This document shows, in pieces, positions 1-8,933 of a DNA stretch of 64,000 bases. Source of the DNA: Peribacillus glennii (GTDB lineage: Bacteria > Bacillota > Bacilli > Bacillales > DSM-1321). Positions within the stretch are counted from its first letter, which is position 1; every line of letters begins with the position of its first letter. The notes below the pieces were generated by a model, which saw only the letters and a program-made list of their open reading frames with translations, was not told the DNA's origin and did not search any database. A program made the position numbers and the translations under genes. The stretch lies in the NCBI RefSeq assembly GCF_003429105.1, contig NZ_QVTD01000003.1:868001-932000 (forward strand), written 5' to 3'.

Positions 1-212
1 TAGATTTGGAATCCATTACTGCCTTGAACAATGGGATGATCAACTTTAAAGGTGCGATGATTTTCGCCTCACATGACCATCAGTTCATCCAAACAATCGC
101 TAACCGTATCATCGAGATCACGCCAAACGGATTGGTGGATAAGAAAGTAACATACGATGAATACCTGGAAAACAGCGAGCTCCAAAAGCAAGTTGCTTCT
201 ATGTATAACTAA
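1..212 (+). CDS. ABC-F family ATPase, C-terminal end (partial)
   Basis: Only the last 69 or so residues are present; the gene starts before the window. The frame is open from base 3 and reads DLESITALNNG, the segment that follows Walker B in ABC-F proteins (usually LDEPTNHLD followed by LES). It continues with SHDHQFIQTIANRIIEI, which holds the switch histidine of the second ATPase domain. The ending resembles B. subtilis YkpA. ABC-F proteins are soluble, lack membrane domains, and act on ribosomes as translation or antibiotic-protection factors. A strong terminator follows 11 bases after the stop. Confidence 0.85.
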   Translation, partial: DLESITALNNGMINFKGAMIFASHDHQFIQTIANRIIEITPNGLVDKKVTYDEYLENSELQKQVASMYN

Positions 213-222
213 AAACGATTGC

Positions 223-261
223 AAAAACACACTCCCCTTCTCCATGTGGGAGTGTGTTTTT
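223..261 (+). terminator. Rho-independent terminator of the ABC-F gene
   Basis: The perfect stem AAAAACACACTCCC / GGGAGTGTGTTTTT has a 12-base loop and ends in a T run on the + strand. Confidence 0.85.
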
Positions 262-314
262 ATTCAAAGGGAAAATCTGGAACATTAAAGATTGCAATTT
301 ATGATGGATAATGT

Positions 315-1457
315 ATGATGGAAACAGTGTTTCATGCTGTAAACCGTATTGGAGTTGATATTGTGCCTCAAACGAAAATGTTCCGGCTCGGCTATGGAAT
401 TATCATCATTTTGCTGATCATTTTACTTTCCGCAAAAGTTAATTTCATTTTTACGCCTATTGCCGTTATGGTGACTACCTTGTTTACCCCGATCGTTCTT
501 TCGGGTGTGCTTTATTATTTACTGCGTCCACTCGTGAATTTATTGTCGAGATTTATTCCCCGGGCGCTTTCGATCTTAATGATCTATTTGATCGCGATCG
601 GCTTAATCGTCTCACTCGTGTTTGTGGTTGGACCTCCTCTGCAGAAGCAGTTCAGCAGCCTGATCGAAAATACGCCAACCTACATTACAAAAGTCAGGGA
701 AACTGTAATTGATTTAAATGACAATGAGTACGTGAACCGTTTTCAGAAAAACGAACATTTTTCTTTTGAAAACCTGTCCGACAAGGTTACAGAAAACATC
801 AACGGATTCGTTTCCAATTTAGGTGCGAAAGCTGTCGGTTTCCTTTCTACCCTGACAAGCATACTAGTTCTCATTGTCCTGATTCCTTTTGTCCTGTTTT
901 ATATGCTGAAGGACGGCGACAGGCTTCCCGATCAAATCCTTAAGCTTGTGCCTGACCAACATAAAGATGAGGGGCGCAAGGTATTAAAAGACATGGATGA
1001 GGCATTAAGCTCCTATATCCAGGGGCAAATTCTTGTCAGCGTCTTCGTGGGAATATTCATCTATATAGGCTATTTGATCATTGGCCTGGAGTACCCGCTA
1101 ATATTGGCCATCGTCTCGATGCTTACGAATGTGATTCCTTTTGTAGGGCCATTTATCGGTCTTATTCCGGCAGTTATCGTTGGTTTCATCGATTCACCAA
1201 TGATGGCCCTTTGGGTTGTACTGGTTGTACTAATTGTCCAACAGATTGAAAGCAATCTCATTTCTCCACAGGTTATGGGAAGGCAGCTGGACGTCCATCC
1301 ATTAACCATTATCCTGTTATTAATGGTGGCTGGAAGTCTTGCCGGAGTTGTCGGCCTGCTGCTGGCTGTCCCGACGTATGCCGTTTCAAAGGCAATCGTC
1401 CTTAATACGTACCGTTTTATCAGGCTAAGGAAATATGATGATACCCTTTCCCGATGA
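315..1457 (+). CDS. AI-2E family transporter (PF01594-type membrane protein)
   Basis: 380 residues. There are about seven to eight hydrophobic segments, a soluble stretch near residues 105-175 with coiled-coil character, and a conserved C-terminal half with NVIPFVGPFIGLIPA and ISPQVMGRQLDVHPL. These are hallmarks of the AI-2E/YdiK/YueF family. Members are annotated as autoinducer-2 exporters or Na+/H+ antiporters, but the substrate cannot be told from sequence. The start is uncertain: two ATG codons (315, 318) lie after a region without a clear ribosome site, and an internal ATG near 378 is possible. It is a single-gene unit between two terminators. Confidence 0.82.
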   Translation: MMETVFHAVNRIGVDIVPQTKMFRLGYGIIIILLIILLSAKVNFIFTPIAVMVTTLFTPIVLSGVLYYLLRPLVNLLSRFIPRALSILMIYLIAIGLIVSLVFVVGPPLQKQFSSLIENTPTYITKVRETVIDLNDNEYVNRFQKNEHFSFENLSDKVTENINGFVSNLGAKAVGFLSTLTSILVLIVLIPFVLFYMLKDGDRLPDQILKLVPDQHKDEGRKVLKDMDEALSSYIQGQILVSVFVGIFIYIGYLIIGLEYPLILAIVSMLTNVIPFVGPFIGLIPAVIVGFIDSPMMALWVVLVVLIVQQIESNLISPQVMGRQLDVHPLTIILLLMVAGSLAGVVGLLLAVPTYAVSKAIVLNTYRFIRLRKYDDTLSR

Positions 1458-1466
1458 TGATCAAAT

Positions 1467-1490
1467 CCCGCCTGTTGGCGGGTATTTTTT
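1467..1490 (+). terminator. Rho-independent terminator
   Basis: CCCGCC-TGTT-GGCGGG followed by a T run, ten bases after the stop of the AI-2E family gene. Confidence 0.8.
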
Positions 1491-1564
1491 TGCCTGATTT
1501 TTATCACTGTTGTTTAACATTCGTTTTTCCCTGGAATAATATGCACCAAAAGGGAGGAATTTAA

Positions 1565-1819
1565 TTGGATGCAGGTGTGGTGAAAGATATATTTGAAAAC
1601 AGTGGATACGAATTTCTCTATGAAAAATTCAACTATCAATTTTATATCTCCGGTTTGTTTGATAAAATAGAAAATAGCAGGATCCTCGAGTCCTTTTTAG
1701 ATCATTACAGCTTTGACGAAAATGAAAGGAACCTCTTCGATGATTTTGCCTTCCACTTTAGAATTTTCCATAACTTATATGAAAAAAACAGCCTCTTTAA
1801 TGAAGGGCCATGCCATTGA
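1565..1819 (+). CDS. Small hypothetical protein, 84 residues
   Basis: The TTG start is decided by an excellent ribosome site (AGGGAGGAA, 1551-1559). The protein is acidic and unusually rich in Phe and Tyr (for example YEFLYEKFNYQFYI). It has no Cys pair, signal peptide or membrane helix, and a predicted mostly helical character. I do not recognise the family. The next gene is also small and on the same strand, and may be co-transcribed. Confidence 0.6.
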   Translation: MDAGVVKDIFENSGYEFLYEKFNYQFYISGLFDKIENSRILESFLDHYSFDENERNLFDDFAFHFRIFHNLYEKNSLFNEGPCH

Positions 1820-1877
1820 CAAACCTGCTTGCCCATAACCGATGGAAAAAATACCTCAGTTTATAAGGAGTGTATCT

Positions 1878-2060
1878 ATGCCATTTAAAGGACGCAGAAA
1901 GAAACATCTGCAAAAACGAAAATCACGAAATCAAGCTAGGTATTCTTGGTCTGATTTTTTTGCCGATATATTTTTCTATGTGCCGGAATTGATCGTTCTT
2001 CCTTTTCGGTTATTGTGGTGGGGGATCAGGGGTTTGGTACGGCTTTTCGACTGGACATAA
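1878..2060 (+). CDS. Small basic membrane-associated protein, 60 residues
   Basis: The start at 1878 is preferred over an upstream in-frame ATG (1842) because AAGGAG lies 6-8 bases before it. The N-terminus is strongly basic (KGRRKKHLQKRKSRNQ) and is followed by an amphipathic aromatic segment (FADIFFYVPELIVLPFRLLWW) and a short tail. This pattern fits a peptide that binds or spans the membrane with a cytoplasmic positive N-terminus. The family is not recognised and no function is assigned. Confidence 0.6.
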   Translation: MPFKGRRKKHLQKRKSRNQARYSWSDFFADIFFYVPELIVLPFRLLWWGIRGLVRLFDWT

Positions 2061-2083
2061 AAAACGGGCAGGATGCCTGCCCG
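2059..2083 (-). terminator. Terminator of the Gly/Tyr-rich gene
   Basis: The stem CGGGCAGG / CCTGCCCG has a 3-base loop and the T run is on the minus strand. It lies right after the end of the convergent + gene. Confidence 0.75.
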
Positions 2084-2096
2084 ACAGTCGTTTCCA

Positions 2097-2411
2097 TCAC
2101 CAGTAGTAAGGGTAGCCGCCATACGGGTAGCCGTAGCCATATCCGTAACCGGGATAACCGTAACCGTAACCATAGCCGTAAGGATAGCCGTAGCCTCCCA
2201 ATCCGCCAATTAAGGTACCCGCGGCAAGTCCTCCCAATAAACCTCCGACAAATGGGCCGCCAAATCCAAAGCCCCACGGTCTGCCAAATCCAAAGCCCCA
2301 CGGTCTGCCAAAGCCCCAGCGACCAAAGCCAAATGGTCTGCCAAAGCCCCAACGTCCAAAGCCAAATGGACGAATCCTCATGTCATCTGTTGTTTCAATT
2401 GCGTTATTCAC
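2097..2411 (-). CDS. Gly/Tyr/Phe-rich repeat protein, 104 residues
   Basis: An upstream in-frame ATG at 2426 overlaps a perfect AGGAGG, so the GTG at 2411, seven bases downstream of that site, is taken as the real start. The product begins MNNAIETTDDMRIRP. It then has tandem copies of FGFGRWGFGRP/PWGFGFGRP, a short hydrophobic glycine zipper (GGLLGGLAAGTLIGGLGG) and a tail of GYGYPYGYG repeats. The composition resembles structural or coat-like proteins of spore formers, but no named family is recognised. The repeat is visible at the DNA level at 2266-2360. Confidence 0.65.
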   Translation of the reverse strand: MNNAIETTDDMRIRPFGFGRWGFGRPFGFGRWGFGRPWGFGFGRPWGFGFGGPFVGGLLGGLAAGTLIGGLGGYGYPYGYGYGYGYPGYGYGYGYPYGGYPYYW

Positions 2412-2527
2412 AATCTTCCTCCTCATGTAAATGTTTTTTGTTTCCTTATAGAAATATGACTATAAGGGCGATTGTGACTAGGCACTAATCATGATAAAAA
2501 AAATTTAGGCTTTTTTTTGGGGAGGCA

Positions 2528-3469
2528 TCATGAAAACCTCGTGTCCATTTCGTCCATAGTGACAGTACCGCTTTCAACCTGTTTTGGGCTTATTGTCAGG
2601 ATAATGACCATAGAGATGATACCGATTGCCCCAATTCCCTGGTACATACCAAAAGAAACTCCCAGCCAGAAAACCGATGAAATGACGGATGACAATGGTT
2701 CTGTACAGGAGAGCAGACTGCTTTCTTTCGGCGTGATATAACGCATGCTGTCAATGAATAAATAAAACGGGATCAGGGTACCAAATATGATGACAAATAA
2801 AATCATAAGAACCGCAGTAAAATCCAGAGATGCCAGTGTCTGTAAACCAGGAGGATATACCGGGCATAACGCGAGGCCGCCAATCATCATCCCCCAGCCT
2901 ACGACAATGATCGAATCGAATTCCCTGACTAATTTGTCCGAATAAAGCGTGTAAAACGCGAGCGCAAGCGCAGATAATATCCCCCATAAAAAGCCTTCTT
3001 TTGATACGGCAAGCGTTTGCGGAGCCCCGTCTGTCAGTAGCAGAAACGTCCCCATCAGCGTTAAGAAAACCGCGGTGATTTCGAACCGATTCGGAAATTT
3101 ACGCAGCTTAAGCAAATAATAACCCATGATAATCACTGGTGCGGCGTATTGCAGCAATGTCGCAACTGCTGCGTTACCGGCCTCAATGGCCGCAAAATAG
3201 GTAAACTGCACGCCAAGCATTCCAAACAAACCGAAGAGAACAAAATGGAAGATTGTATATTTGCTTTTCCAAATATCCCATACTGCCTGCCTTTTACCGC
3301 CTATCATTCCAAGCAGCAGAAAAAGCATCCCTGAAGCAAGCAGCCTAATTGTCACAAGCCACCCCATTTCCACATTGAAGTGCTGGAACAAGTGCTGGGC
3401 GGCCGTTCCCGAAATCCCCCATAATGAAGCTGCCACAACCACCATTACATATCCTTTATACCGGCTCAT
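2528..3469 (-). CDS. EamA-family (DMT superfamily) transporter
   Basis: 313 residues from the ATG at 3469, chosen because AGAGGGAT lies just upstream. A 30-residue longer version has no ribosome site. It has ten hydrophobic helices in two EamA repeats, starting with AASLWGISGTAAQHLF. The second repeat holds FGTLIPFYLFIDSMRYITP and SVFWLGVSFGMYQGIGA. Proteins of this type export or import small metabolites; the substrate cannot be inferred. The gene stands alone, with no clear terminator within the A/T-rich stretch after its stop. Confidence 0.8.
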   Translation of the reverse strand: MSRYKGYVMVVVAASLWGISGTAAQHLFQHFNVEMGWLVTIRLLASGMLFLLLGMIGGKRQAVWDIWKSKYTIFHFVLFGLFGMLGVQFTYFAAIEAGNAAVATLLQYAAPVIIMGYYLLKLRKFPNRFEITAVFLTLMGTFLLLTDGAPQTLAVSKEGFLWGILSALALAFYTLYSDKLVREFDSIIVVGWGMMIGGLALCPVYPPGLQTLASLDFTAVLMILFVIIFGTLIPFYLFIDSMRYITPKESSLLSCTEPLSSVISSVFWLGVSFGMYQGIGAIGIISMVIILTISPKQVESGTVTMDEMDTRFS

Positions 3470-3541
3470 GATAATCCCTCTTATCTCAACTTTTATCCAA
3501 TAATTACAATTATACCTCTTATTCCCATTAATTGTTGGCAT

Positions 3542-3574
3542 AAAAAAACAAGGGAGCAAAAAATCACTCCCTTG
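3542..3574 (-). terminator. Terminator of glcU-gdh
   Basis: The stem CAAGGGAG / CTCCCTTG is followed by seven T on the minus strand. It lies six bases beyond the gdh stop. Confidence 0.85.
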
Positions 3575-3579
3575 TCCAC

Positions 3580-4368
<789 letters not shown>

Positions 4369-4377
4369 TTACACTCC

Positions 4378-5232
4378 TTATTTTTTCGTCATTCCAAGCA
4401 AGACTCCTCCTGCTATAACAAGCGAGCAGCCAATAATTACAAATGTCAATTGCTTTTTGGATTTCTTTTCTCCTAAAAGGAAAATCCCTCCGAGGGTTGA
4501 TATGACTATCCCCATTTGTGAAATCGAAAAAGCAATCGCCACCCCAACCTTTGGATTGGCCAGCAGCAGGCCAATGTTCCCAATGGCCCACATGATCCCG
4601 GTCAATATGTTTCGGGCAGCATATTTTGTAAAAGGGTTATGCTTTACCGAAAGCATAACGGCTCCTGCCAGCATCCCGATTGACTGTGGCAATATGGCAG
4701 ACCAGCCCTCTATGTTGAACCATCTCACAACTACCACATATCCCAGAAATCCCAGCGAAGAAATGGCGAGAACGAATAATCCTTTCTTCAGATCCTCCTG
4801 TTGGCCGTTTCCTTCTTTCTTGCCCACCCCGGTCAATATGACACCCGCAATGATGCATACAAGAGCAATTATGCCAAGGATGATTGTCGTGTTCGTTGTC
4901 CACTCCTTAAAAACAATGACACCAACCAAAGTGGTCCCCAAAAGCTGCATGCCTGTAGAAATAGGGACAGTTTTCGATACACCCATGTATTTAACGCTGT
5001 TTAATTGATAGAGCTGCCCCACCGCCCAGGCAATTCCTGAAATGATTCCGACAACCCATACAAGCATATCCATATCAGGCGTCTTAATAAAAAACATAAC
5101 AATAGAAAAAAGCAGTGCGCCAAGAGTGATGCCCAGCGTCTGGCTATAGGCATTGCCTCCCAGTTTCACACTGACTAAAACGATGCTCCCCCAGAAAACA
5201 GCCGGAAGCAGCGCGTAAAAAATTCCATCCAT
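4378..5232 (-). CDS. glcU: Glucose uptake protein GlcU
   Basis: 284 residues with ten hydrophobic helices (GRP/sugar-transporter DMT type). It starts MDGIFYALLPAVFWGS; this ATG is preferred to a 12-residue longer version because AGGAAA precedes it. The motif QLYQLNSVKYMGVSKTVPIS is typical of GlcU/RhaT-like transporters. It imports glucose non-phosphorylated, which feeds the adjacent glucose dehydrogenase. It is the first gene of the glcU-gdh operon, and a sigma-G-like sequence is present upstream. Confidence 0.92.
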   Translation of the reverse strand: MDGIFYALLPAVFWGSIVLVSVKLGGNAYSQTLGITLGALLFSIVMFFIKTPDMDMLVWVVGIISGIAWAVGQLYQLNSVKYMGVSKTVPISTGMQLLGTTLVGVIVFKEWTTNTTIILGIIALVCIIAGVILTGVGKKEGNGQQEDLKKGLFVLAISSLGFLGYVVVVRWFNIEGWSAILPQSIGMLAGAVMLSVKHNPFTKYAARNILTGIMWAIGNIGLLLANPKVGVAIAFSISQMGIVISTLGGIFLLGEKKSKKQLTFVIIGCSLVIAGGVLLGMTKK

Positions 5233-5271
5233 GATGTTTCCTACTTTCTTAGATGTTGGTATCAGCACGCT

Positions 5272-5303
5272 TAGTTTGGCTTTAACTTAGGCTTTATATT
5301 TCA
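5272..5303 (-). promoter_or_regulatory. Possible sigma-G promoter of glcU-gdh
   Basis: On the minus strand CAAACTA (5272-5278) is one mismatch from the sigma-G -10 CATACTA. About 18 bases upstream lies GAAATA, a loose -35. The inference also rests on the known sigma-G control of this operon in B. subtilis. Confidence 0.35.
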
Positions 5304-5417
5304 TTCGCGCATTTCAAACTAACTGGCTATCTTACTTTATTCCCTTTTTCATAATGAGAAAACATGGGTGAATTTTCAGAAAACTGACTGCGTTTCGACG
5401 GTGTTTCCTTTTTCACA

Positions 5418-5462
5418 TTGACAAACTGTTATGGTGAAAATTACAATATAATATATGTTAAC
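5418..5462 (+). promoter_or_regulatory. Sigma-A promoter of bioY with a possible BirA half-site
   Basis: TTGACA (5418-5423), an 18-base spacer and TACAAT (5442-5447) form a good promoter. GTTAAC (5457-5462), just downstream of the -10, is the palindromic core of Bacillus BirA boxes. The partner half-site is weak (GTTAT at 5428), so biotin control is only a suggestion. Confidence 0.55.
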
Positions 5463-5497
5463 CAATCTTTAAAAAGTGTTTACATAGGAGGGGCAAG

Positions 5498-6064
5498 ATG
5501 GAACATAATCGCGATCGATTAAGAATGATGATTATCACGGCATTATTTGCGGCGATTATTGGGATTCTGGCGCAAGTTACCATACCGCTGCCGCTGGTCC
5601 CGATCACCGGCCAAACACTGGCAGTCGGATTGGCAGCTACAATCTTGGGGGCTAGATATGGCACTTTGTCCGTTATTTTATACCTTATTATCGGAGCAGT
5701 TGGCATTCCGGTGTTTGCTGAGATGTCAGGAGGTATTTCAAAAGTTGTCGGTCCGACCGGCGGATATTTAGTCGGTTTTATCCCAACCGCTTATGTTACC
5801 GGACTGATTCTTGAGAAAACGAATTTTAAAATTCCTATTGCGATCTTTGCCAACATTGTCGGTATGGTGATCACCCTGACTTTCGGGACGATTTGGTTAA
5901 AATTTGCTGCATCCCTGTCCTGGACAGCCGCCATTACCGGCGGTGCAACACCATTTCTGGCAGTTGGAATCATCAAGGCCATAATTGCCGGCTGGGTGGG
6001 CGTCCTTGTCCGCAAGCGGCTCCAATCTTCAAAAATGCTGCCCCAAGCCAGGATTTCCGCATAA
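5498..6064 (+). CDS. bioY: Biotin transporter BioY
   Basis: 188 residues, normal length for BioY, the substrate-binding membrane subunit of energy-coupling-factor biotin uptake. Family features are PLPLVPITGQTLAVGLAATI near residues 30-50, LGARYGTLSVILYLIIGAVG, and GPTGGYLVGF. Six helices are expected. The ribosome site AGGAGGGG lies 6-8 bases before the ATG. It is a single gene, and the shared ECF ATPases are not in this window. Confidence 0.93.
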   Translation: MEHNRDRLRMMIITALFAAIIGILAQVTIPLPLVPITGQTLAVGLAATILGARYGTLSVILYLIIGAVGIPVFAEMSGGISKVVGPTGGYLVGFIPTAYVTGLILEKTNFKIPIAIFANIVGMVITLTFGTIWLKFAASLSWTAAITGGATPFLAVGIIKAIIAGWVGVLVRKRLQSSKMLPQARISA

Positions 6065-6068
6065 ATCA

Positions 6069-6096
6069 AAAAACTCGCCGATTGGCGAGTTTTGTT
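6069..6096 (+). terminator. Bidirectional terminator between bioY and the phosphotransferase gene
   Basis: The stem AAACTCGCC / GGCGAGTTT has a T run after it on + and an A run before it, so it can serve both convergent genes. Confidence 0.85.
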
Positions 6097-6112
6097 TATG
6101 CATAGCCATATT

Positions 6113-7120
6113 TCATTGGAAATGTAAATCCCTAAAGTCAATGATTGCCTCTTCCTGCTGCACACGCACTTTTACTTCTTCAAAAAACCTTCTTTCATTG
6201 GCGCTTAACCGGGAAAAGTCAAATTTCTTATATAACACAGATAAAAGGACAATGTCACGAAGCTTCAGAAATAATGGTATGCTTTCTAAAGTTCCCGGGC
6301 CCAGTATATATTCCATTTTATAACCTTCTATGAATTTAGTGAAAAAACGTGAGGCAAATTCATCTCGCCCATCCTTTGAATGTAAATCCCTCTGAAAGAC
6401 TATATAGTATAACGGAATTGCAATATCGCTCCCAAACCAGTGGTATGAACAATCATCGAAATCAAAGAGAAAGATGTCTTCTCCATGGATATGGAAATTT
6501 CCGGAGTGCAAATCTGAATGAATCAAACCATAATTATCTTCAGTCTTCTCTAAACTATTTATCTGAGCGATAATCCTGTCACGGTAAGCTGCTATTTCTG
6601 ATTCTATATCGGGTTTAAACATTTCAATTTGGATCAACTCATCATCATCCCACTGAAGCCTGGCAGCTTTTCCTGTGGGAGGTTGGTAAGATTTCGTGAT
6701 ACGATGCAGTTTGCCGATTGCTGCTCCCCAAATTCGTGCCAGACCGCCGTTTTCTTCGATATTTCTCCAGCCAATTTGTCTGCCAGGAAGCATCTCAAAG
6801 CACGATATATAAAATTCCGTTTCATCCCTCGCCTTCCTTGTTTCTACAAGCTGCCCATTTTTAGACGTAAAATGGCCGTAAACATTGAAACCCTTATTTT
6901 TTAAAAAAGATACCCAATCAATTTCTGCTGCCAAAAGGTCATAAGTACGATGTGAAGAATGGGTGTATCTTACAATGACATCAAGGCTATCCCTTTTTCC
7001 TCTATAAATATAATTTTCGAAGTCCCCTAATTTCGTCAAGCTGTTGCGGTCAACTTCAAACAGGTCAGCGCCTTCATTCAGTATTTCACTGCTGAATACC
7101 AAATCCACCGTTTTTTCCAT
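6113..7120 (-). CDS. Phosphotransferase (APH / protein-kinase-like fold)
   Basis: 335 residues from the ATG at 7120, preceded by GGGGAGG. A 19-residue longer version has no ribosome site. The catalytic loop is HSDLHSGNFHIHG, matching the HxDxxxxN of the aminoglycoside phosphotransferase fold, and the Mg-binding loop is FDFDDC. The N-terminal region has the nucleotide-binding part (ENYIYRGKRDSLDVIVRYT). Relatives act on small molecules such as homoserine, choline or fructosamine. Nothing here supports antibiotic resistance. The substrate is unknown and the gene stands alone. Confidence 0.8.
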   Translation of the reverse strand: MEKTVDLVFSSEILNEGADLFEVDRNSLTKLGDFENYIYRGKRDSLDVIVRYTHSSHRTYDLLAAEIDWVSFLKNKGFNVYGHFTSKNGQLVETRKARDETEFYISCFEMLPGRQIGWRNIEENGGLARIWGAAIGKLHRITKSYQPPTGKAARLQWDDDELIQIEMFKPDIESEIAAYRDRIIAQINSLEKTEDNYGLIHSDLHSGNFHIHGEDIFLFDFDDCSYHWFGSDIAIPLYYIVFQRDLHSKDGRDEFASRFFTKFIEGYKMEYILGPGTLESIPLFLKLRDIVLLSVLYKKFDFSRLSANERRFFEEVKVRVQQEEAIIDFRDLHFQ

Positions 7121-7297
7121 GGTCCCAATACCTCCCCAACTAAACATGACAAATACAATTTTATAGTCTCTTTTCATACAATATAGTGGTCTTCACATAT
7201 ATCATACATATATTGCAGAACATAGCAAACCCTTCAGAAAATCCCCAATTAAACACATTTCCATTTTTATTCCTGTATTCTTTCCATCACCTCGACA

Positions 7298-7326
7298 AAT
7301 AAAAAACCTATCCAAATATGGATAGG
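7298..7326 (-). terminator. Terminator of the hemolysin III gene
   Basis: The stem CCTATCCA / TGGATAGG is followed by a T run on the minus strand. Confidence 0.8.
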
Positions 7327-7331
7327 AATAT

Positions 7332-7982
7332 TTATAAAGCGATCGGAAGCACATAAAGCAGCACGGCAAAGAAATGAGCCGCTGTTCCACCCAGTACAAA
7401 TACGTGCCAAACAGCATGATGGAATGGAAACCCGCGCCATACATAAAACACGGCTCCTACCGTATATAAAAGCCCGCCTGCGACCAGCAGATGCATTCCG
7501 GCTGCCGGTAAAGTTTCCGTTAACGGGTTCCAGGCAATCACAATGAGCCAGCCCATGGCGATATAAAGAATTGTTGAAAGGAACAGGAACCTTTTCACAA
7601 AAAATGTCTTAAAAACGATTCCGACAAGCGCAATTCCCCAAACAATGCCCAAAAGTGTCCATCCAAGAGCGCCCTTTATCACAATAAGCGTAAACGGTGT
7701 GTATGTACCAGCTATGAAAAAGTAAATGGCTGAATGGTCAAAGATTTCAAAGATATCCTTTGCCTTACCTGGCGGAAAGCTATGTACCAGTGTGGAAGCC
7801 GCAAAAAGAACGACCATTGTAGCTCCGTAAATGGCGGCAGTTGTGATATGCCAAGCAGATCCTTGTTTCACTGAAAATAAGATCAGGAATACCAGAGCGG
7901 CAATGCTTAACAATACTCCGATTCCGTGTGTAATGGCATTCACGATTTCTTCTTTTTTTGTATAAACATGAGTATCTGCCAA
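7332..7982 (-). CDS. Hemolysin III / PAQR-family membrane protein
   Basis: 216 residues. The TTG start at 7982 is supported by AAAGGAGATG eight bases upstream; an ATG inside that site is out of frame. Seven transmembrane helices carry the family's metal-binding signature: NAITHGIGVLLS near the start, ASTLVHSFPP, IFDHSAIYFFIAGTYTPF, and the C-terminal PFHHAVWHVFVLGGTAAHFFA with conserved histidines. It corresponds to B. subtilis YplQ. Despite the name, haemolytic activity is not established for most members, which are probably hydrolase-like membrane enzymes. Confidence 0.9.
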   Translation of the reverse strand: MADTHVYTKKEEIVNAITHGIGVLLSIAALVFLILFSVKQGSAWHITTAAIYGATMVVLFAASTLVHSFPPGKAKDIFEIFDHSAIYFFIAGTYTPFTLIVIKGALGWTLLGIVWGIALVGIVFKTFFVKRFLFLSTILYIAMGWLIVIAWNPLTETLPAAGMHLLVAGGLLYTVGAVFYVWRGFPFHHAVWHVFVLGGTAAHFFAVLLYVLPIAL

Positions 7983-8091
7983 AATTTCATCTCCTTTTTT
8001 GCTTTTGTGGCTGAATACATATTTTTTGAACTTTGTATAAATTATATCTTACCCCTTTAACGCTTTAAAGAGATATTATTTCGATAAATAG

Positions 8092-8134
8092 AAAAAACCG
8101 GTCAGCATATGCTAACATGCCTGCGGCCGGTTTT
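8092..8134 (-). terminator. Terminator of the LysM hydrolase gene
   Basis: AAAACCGG / CCGGTTTT, with an inner GCATATGC palindrome, and T6 on the minus strand. Confidence 0.75.
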
Positions 8135-8137
8135 GTT

Positions 8138-8797
8138 TTATATCGCAAAATGATGCTTGCCGATGACCTTGATCACTGTCAGCTGCCTCATCCATTTGCT
8201 CTCAGAAATACTTGGATTATAGAAATATAATGCTTCATCTGTTTTGCCCTGAATCGCAATGGCTTCATTTACCGCCTTTTTCGCCTCTTTACCGGCTGGC
8301 TTTTGAATGCTTCCGTTCATAACAGGCTCAAACTGGTTTTTCTGGTAAATGACCGCTGGGACGGTATCAGGAAATTGTTCGCTTTGGATGCGGTTTAGCA
8401 CAACCGTTGCTACGGCCACTTTTCCTTTATATGGTTCTCCTTTTGCCTCGGCATGGACAAGCCTTGCAAGCAATTCTTTATCAGAACCTTTTATCGGTGA
8501 TTTTGGAATCAGGAGAGCTTCTCCCGGCTTCACGCCACCCTTGTCATCTTCGTTTGCCTGCTCCACCTTCTCTATGGGGACTCCGTGCAATTTAGCTACA
8601 TCCGATATCGTTTCACCCTTTTTTACAACATGTTTTTTCCCTGTTGTGGGTGAATACTTTTTAGCTGTATGAGGGTAATTCCTGTCTTTATGGTTAACAG
8701 GGGAAGCAGCTTTTTCCTTTTCCCCATGTTCAAAAATTAATCCAAGTGTAATGAAACAAAGAGCCAGAATGAATGATAATATTTTCTTATGATTCAT
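8138..8797 (-). CDS. LysM-domain cell wall hydrolase (SleB/CwlJ catalytic family)
   Basis: 219 residues from the ATG at 8797 with AAGGAGG eight bases upstream. There is an N-terminal signal or anchor segment (ILSFILALCFITLGLIF). A LysM domain follows at about 60-108 (HVVKKGETISDVAKLHGVP, ending GEALLIP). The C-terminal Hydrolase_2 domain starts at ELLARLVHAEAKGEPYKGKVAVA, with the catalytic Glu in the HAEA motif, and contains FPDTVPAVIYQKNQFEPV. The family cleaves spore cortex or vegetative peptidoglycan. The domain layout is like B. subtilis YkvT and SleB. The exact physiological role is not determined. Confidence 0.88.
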   Translation of the reverse strand: MNHKKILSFILALCFITLGLIFEHGEKEKAASPVNHKDRNYPHTAKKYSPTTGKKHVVKKGETISDVAKLHGVPIEKVEQANEDDKGGVKPGEALLIPKSPIKGSDKELLARLVHAEAKGEPYKGKVAVATVVLNRIQSEQFPDTVPAVIYQKNQFEPVMNGSIQKPAGKEAKKAVNEAIAIQGKTDEALYFYNPSISESKWMRQLTVIKVIGKHHFAI

Positions 8798-8933
8798 GCG
8801 GATAACCTCCTTGGTAAACACCTGACAAGGATAACAGAGATAATCCGTTATTTCAGTGCAAAATATTTACCAAGGAAGCTAAGGAAGTTTTTGTATTGGA
8901 TGATCAACCATGACGTAGCAGTTTACCCATCTT

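Noticed and set aside
2026..2352. Second minus-strand frame over the Gly/Tyr-rich gene (Trp/Leu/Arg-rich)
   Set aside because: A frame-shifted shadow of the repeat DNA, with no ribosome site.
6072..6092. CGATTGGCGAG in the bioY terminator as a fifth copy of the dispersed repeat
   Set aside because: The match is limited to the terminator stem and the other two blocks are missing.
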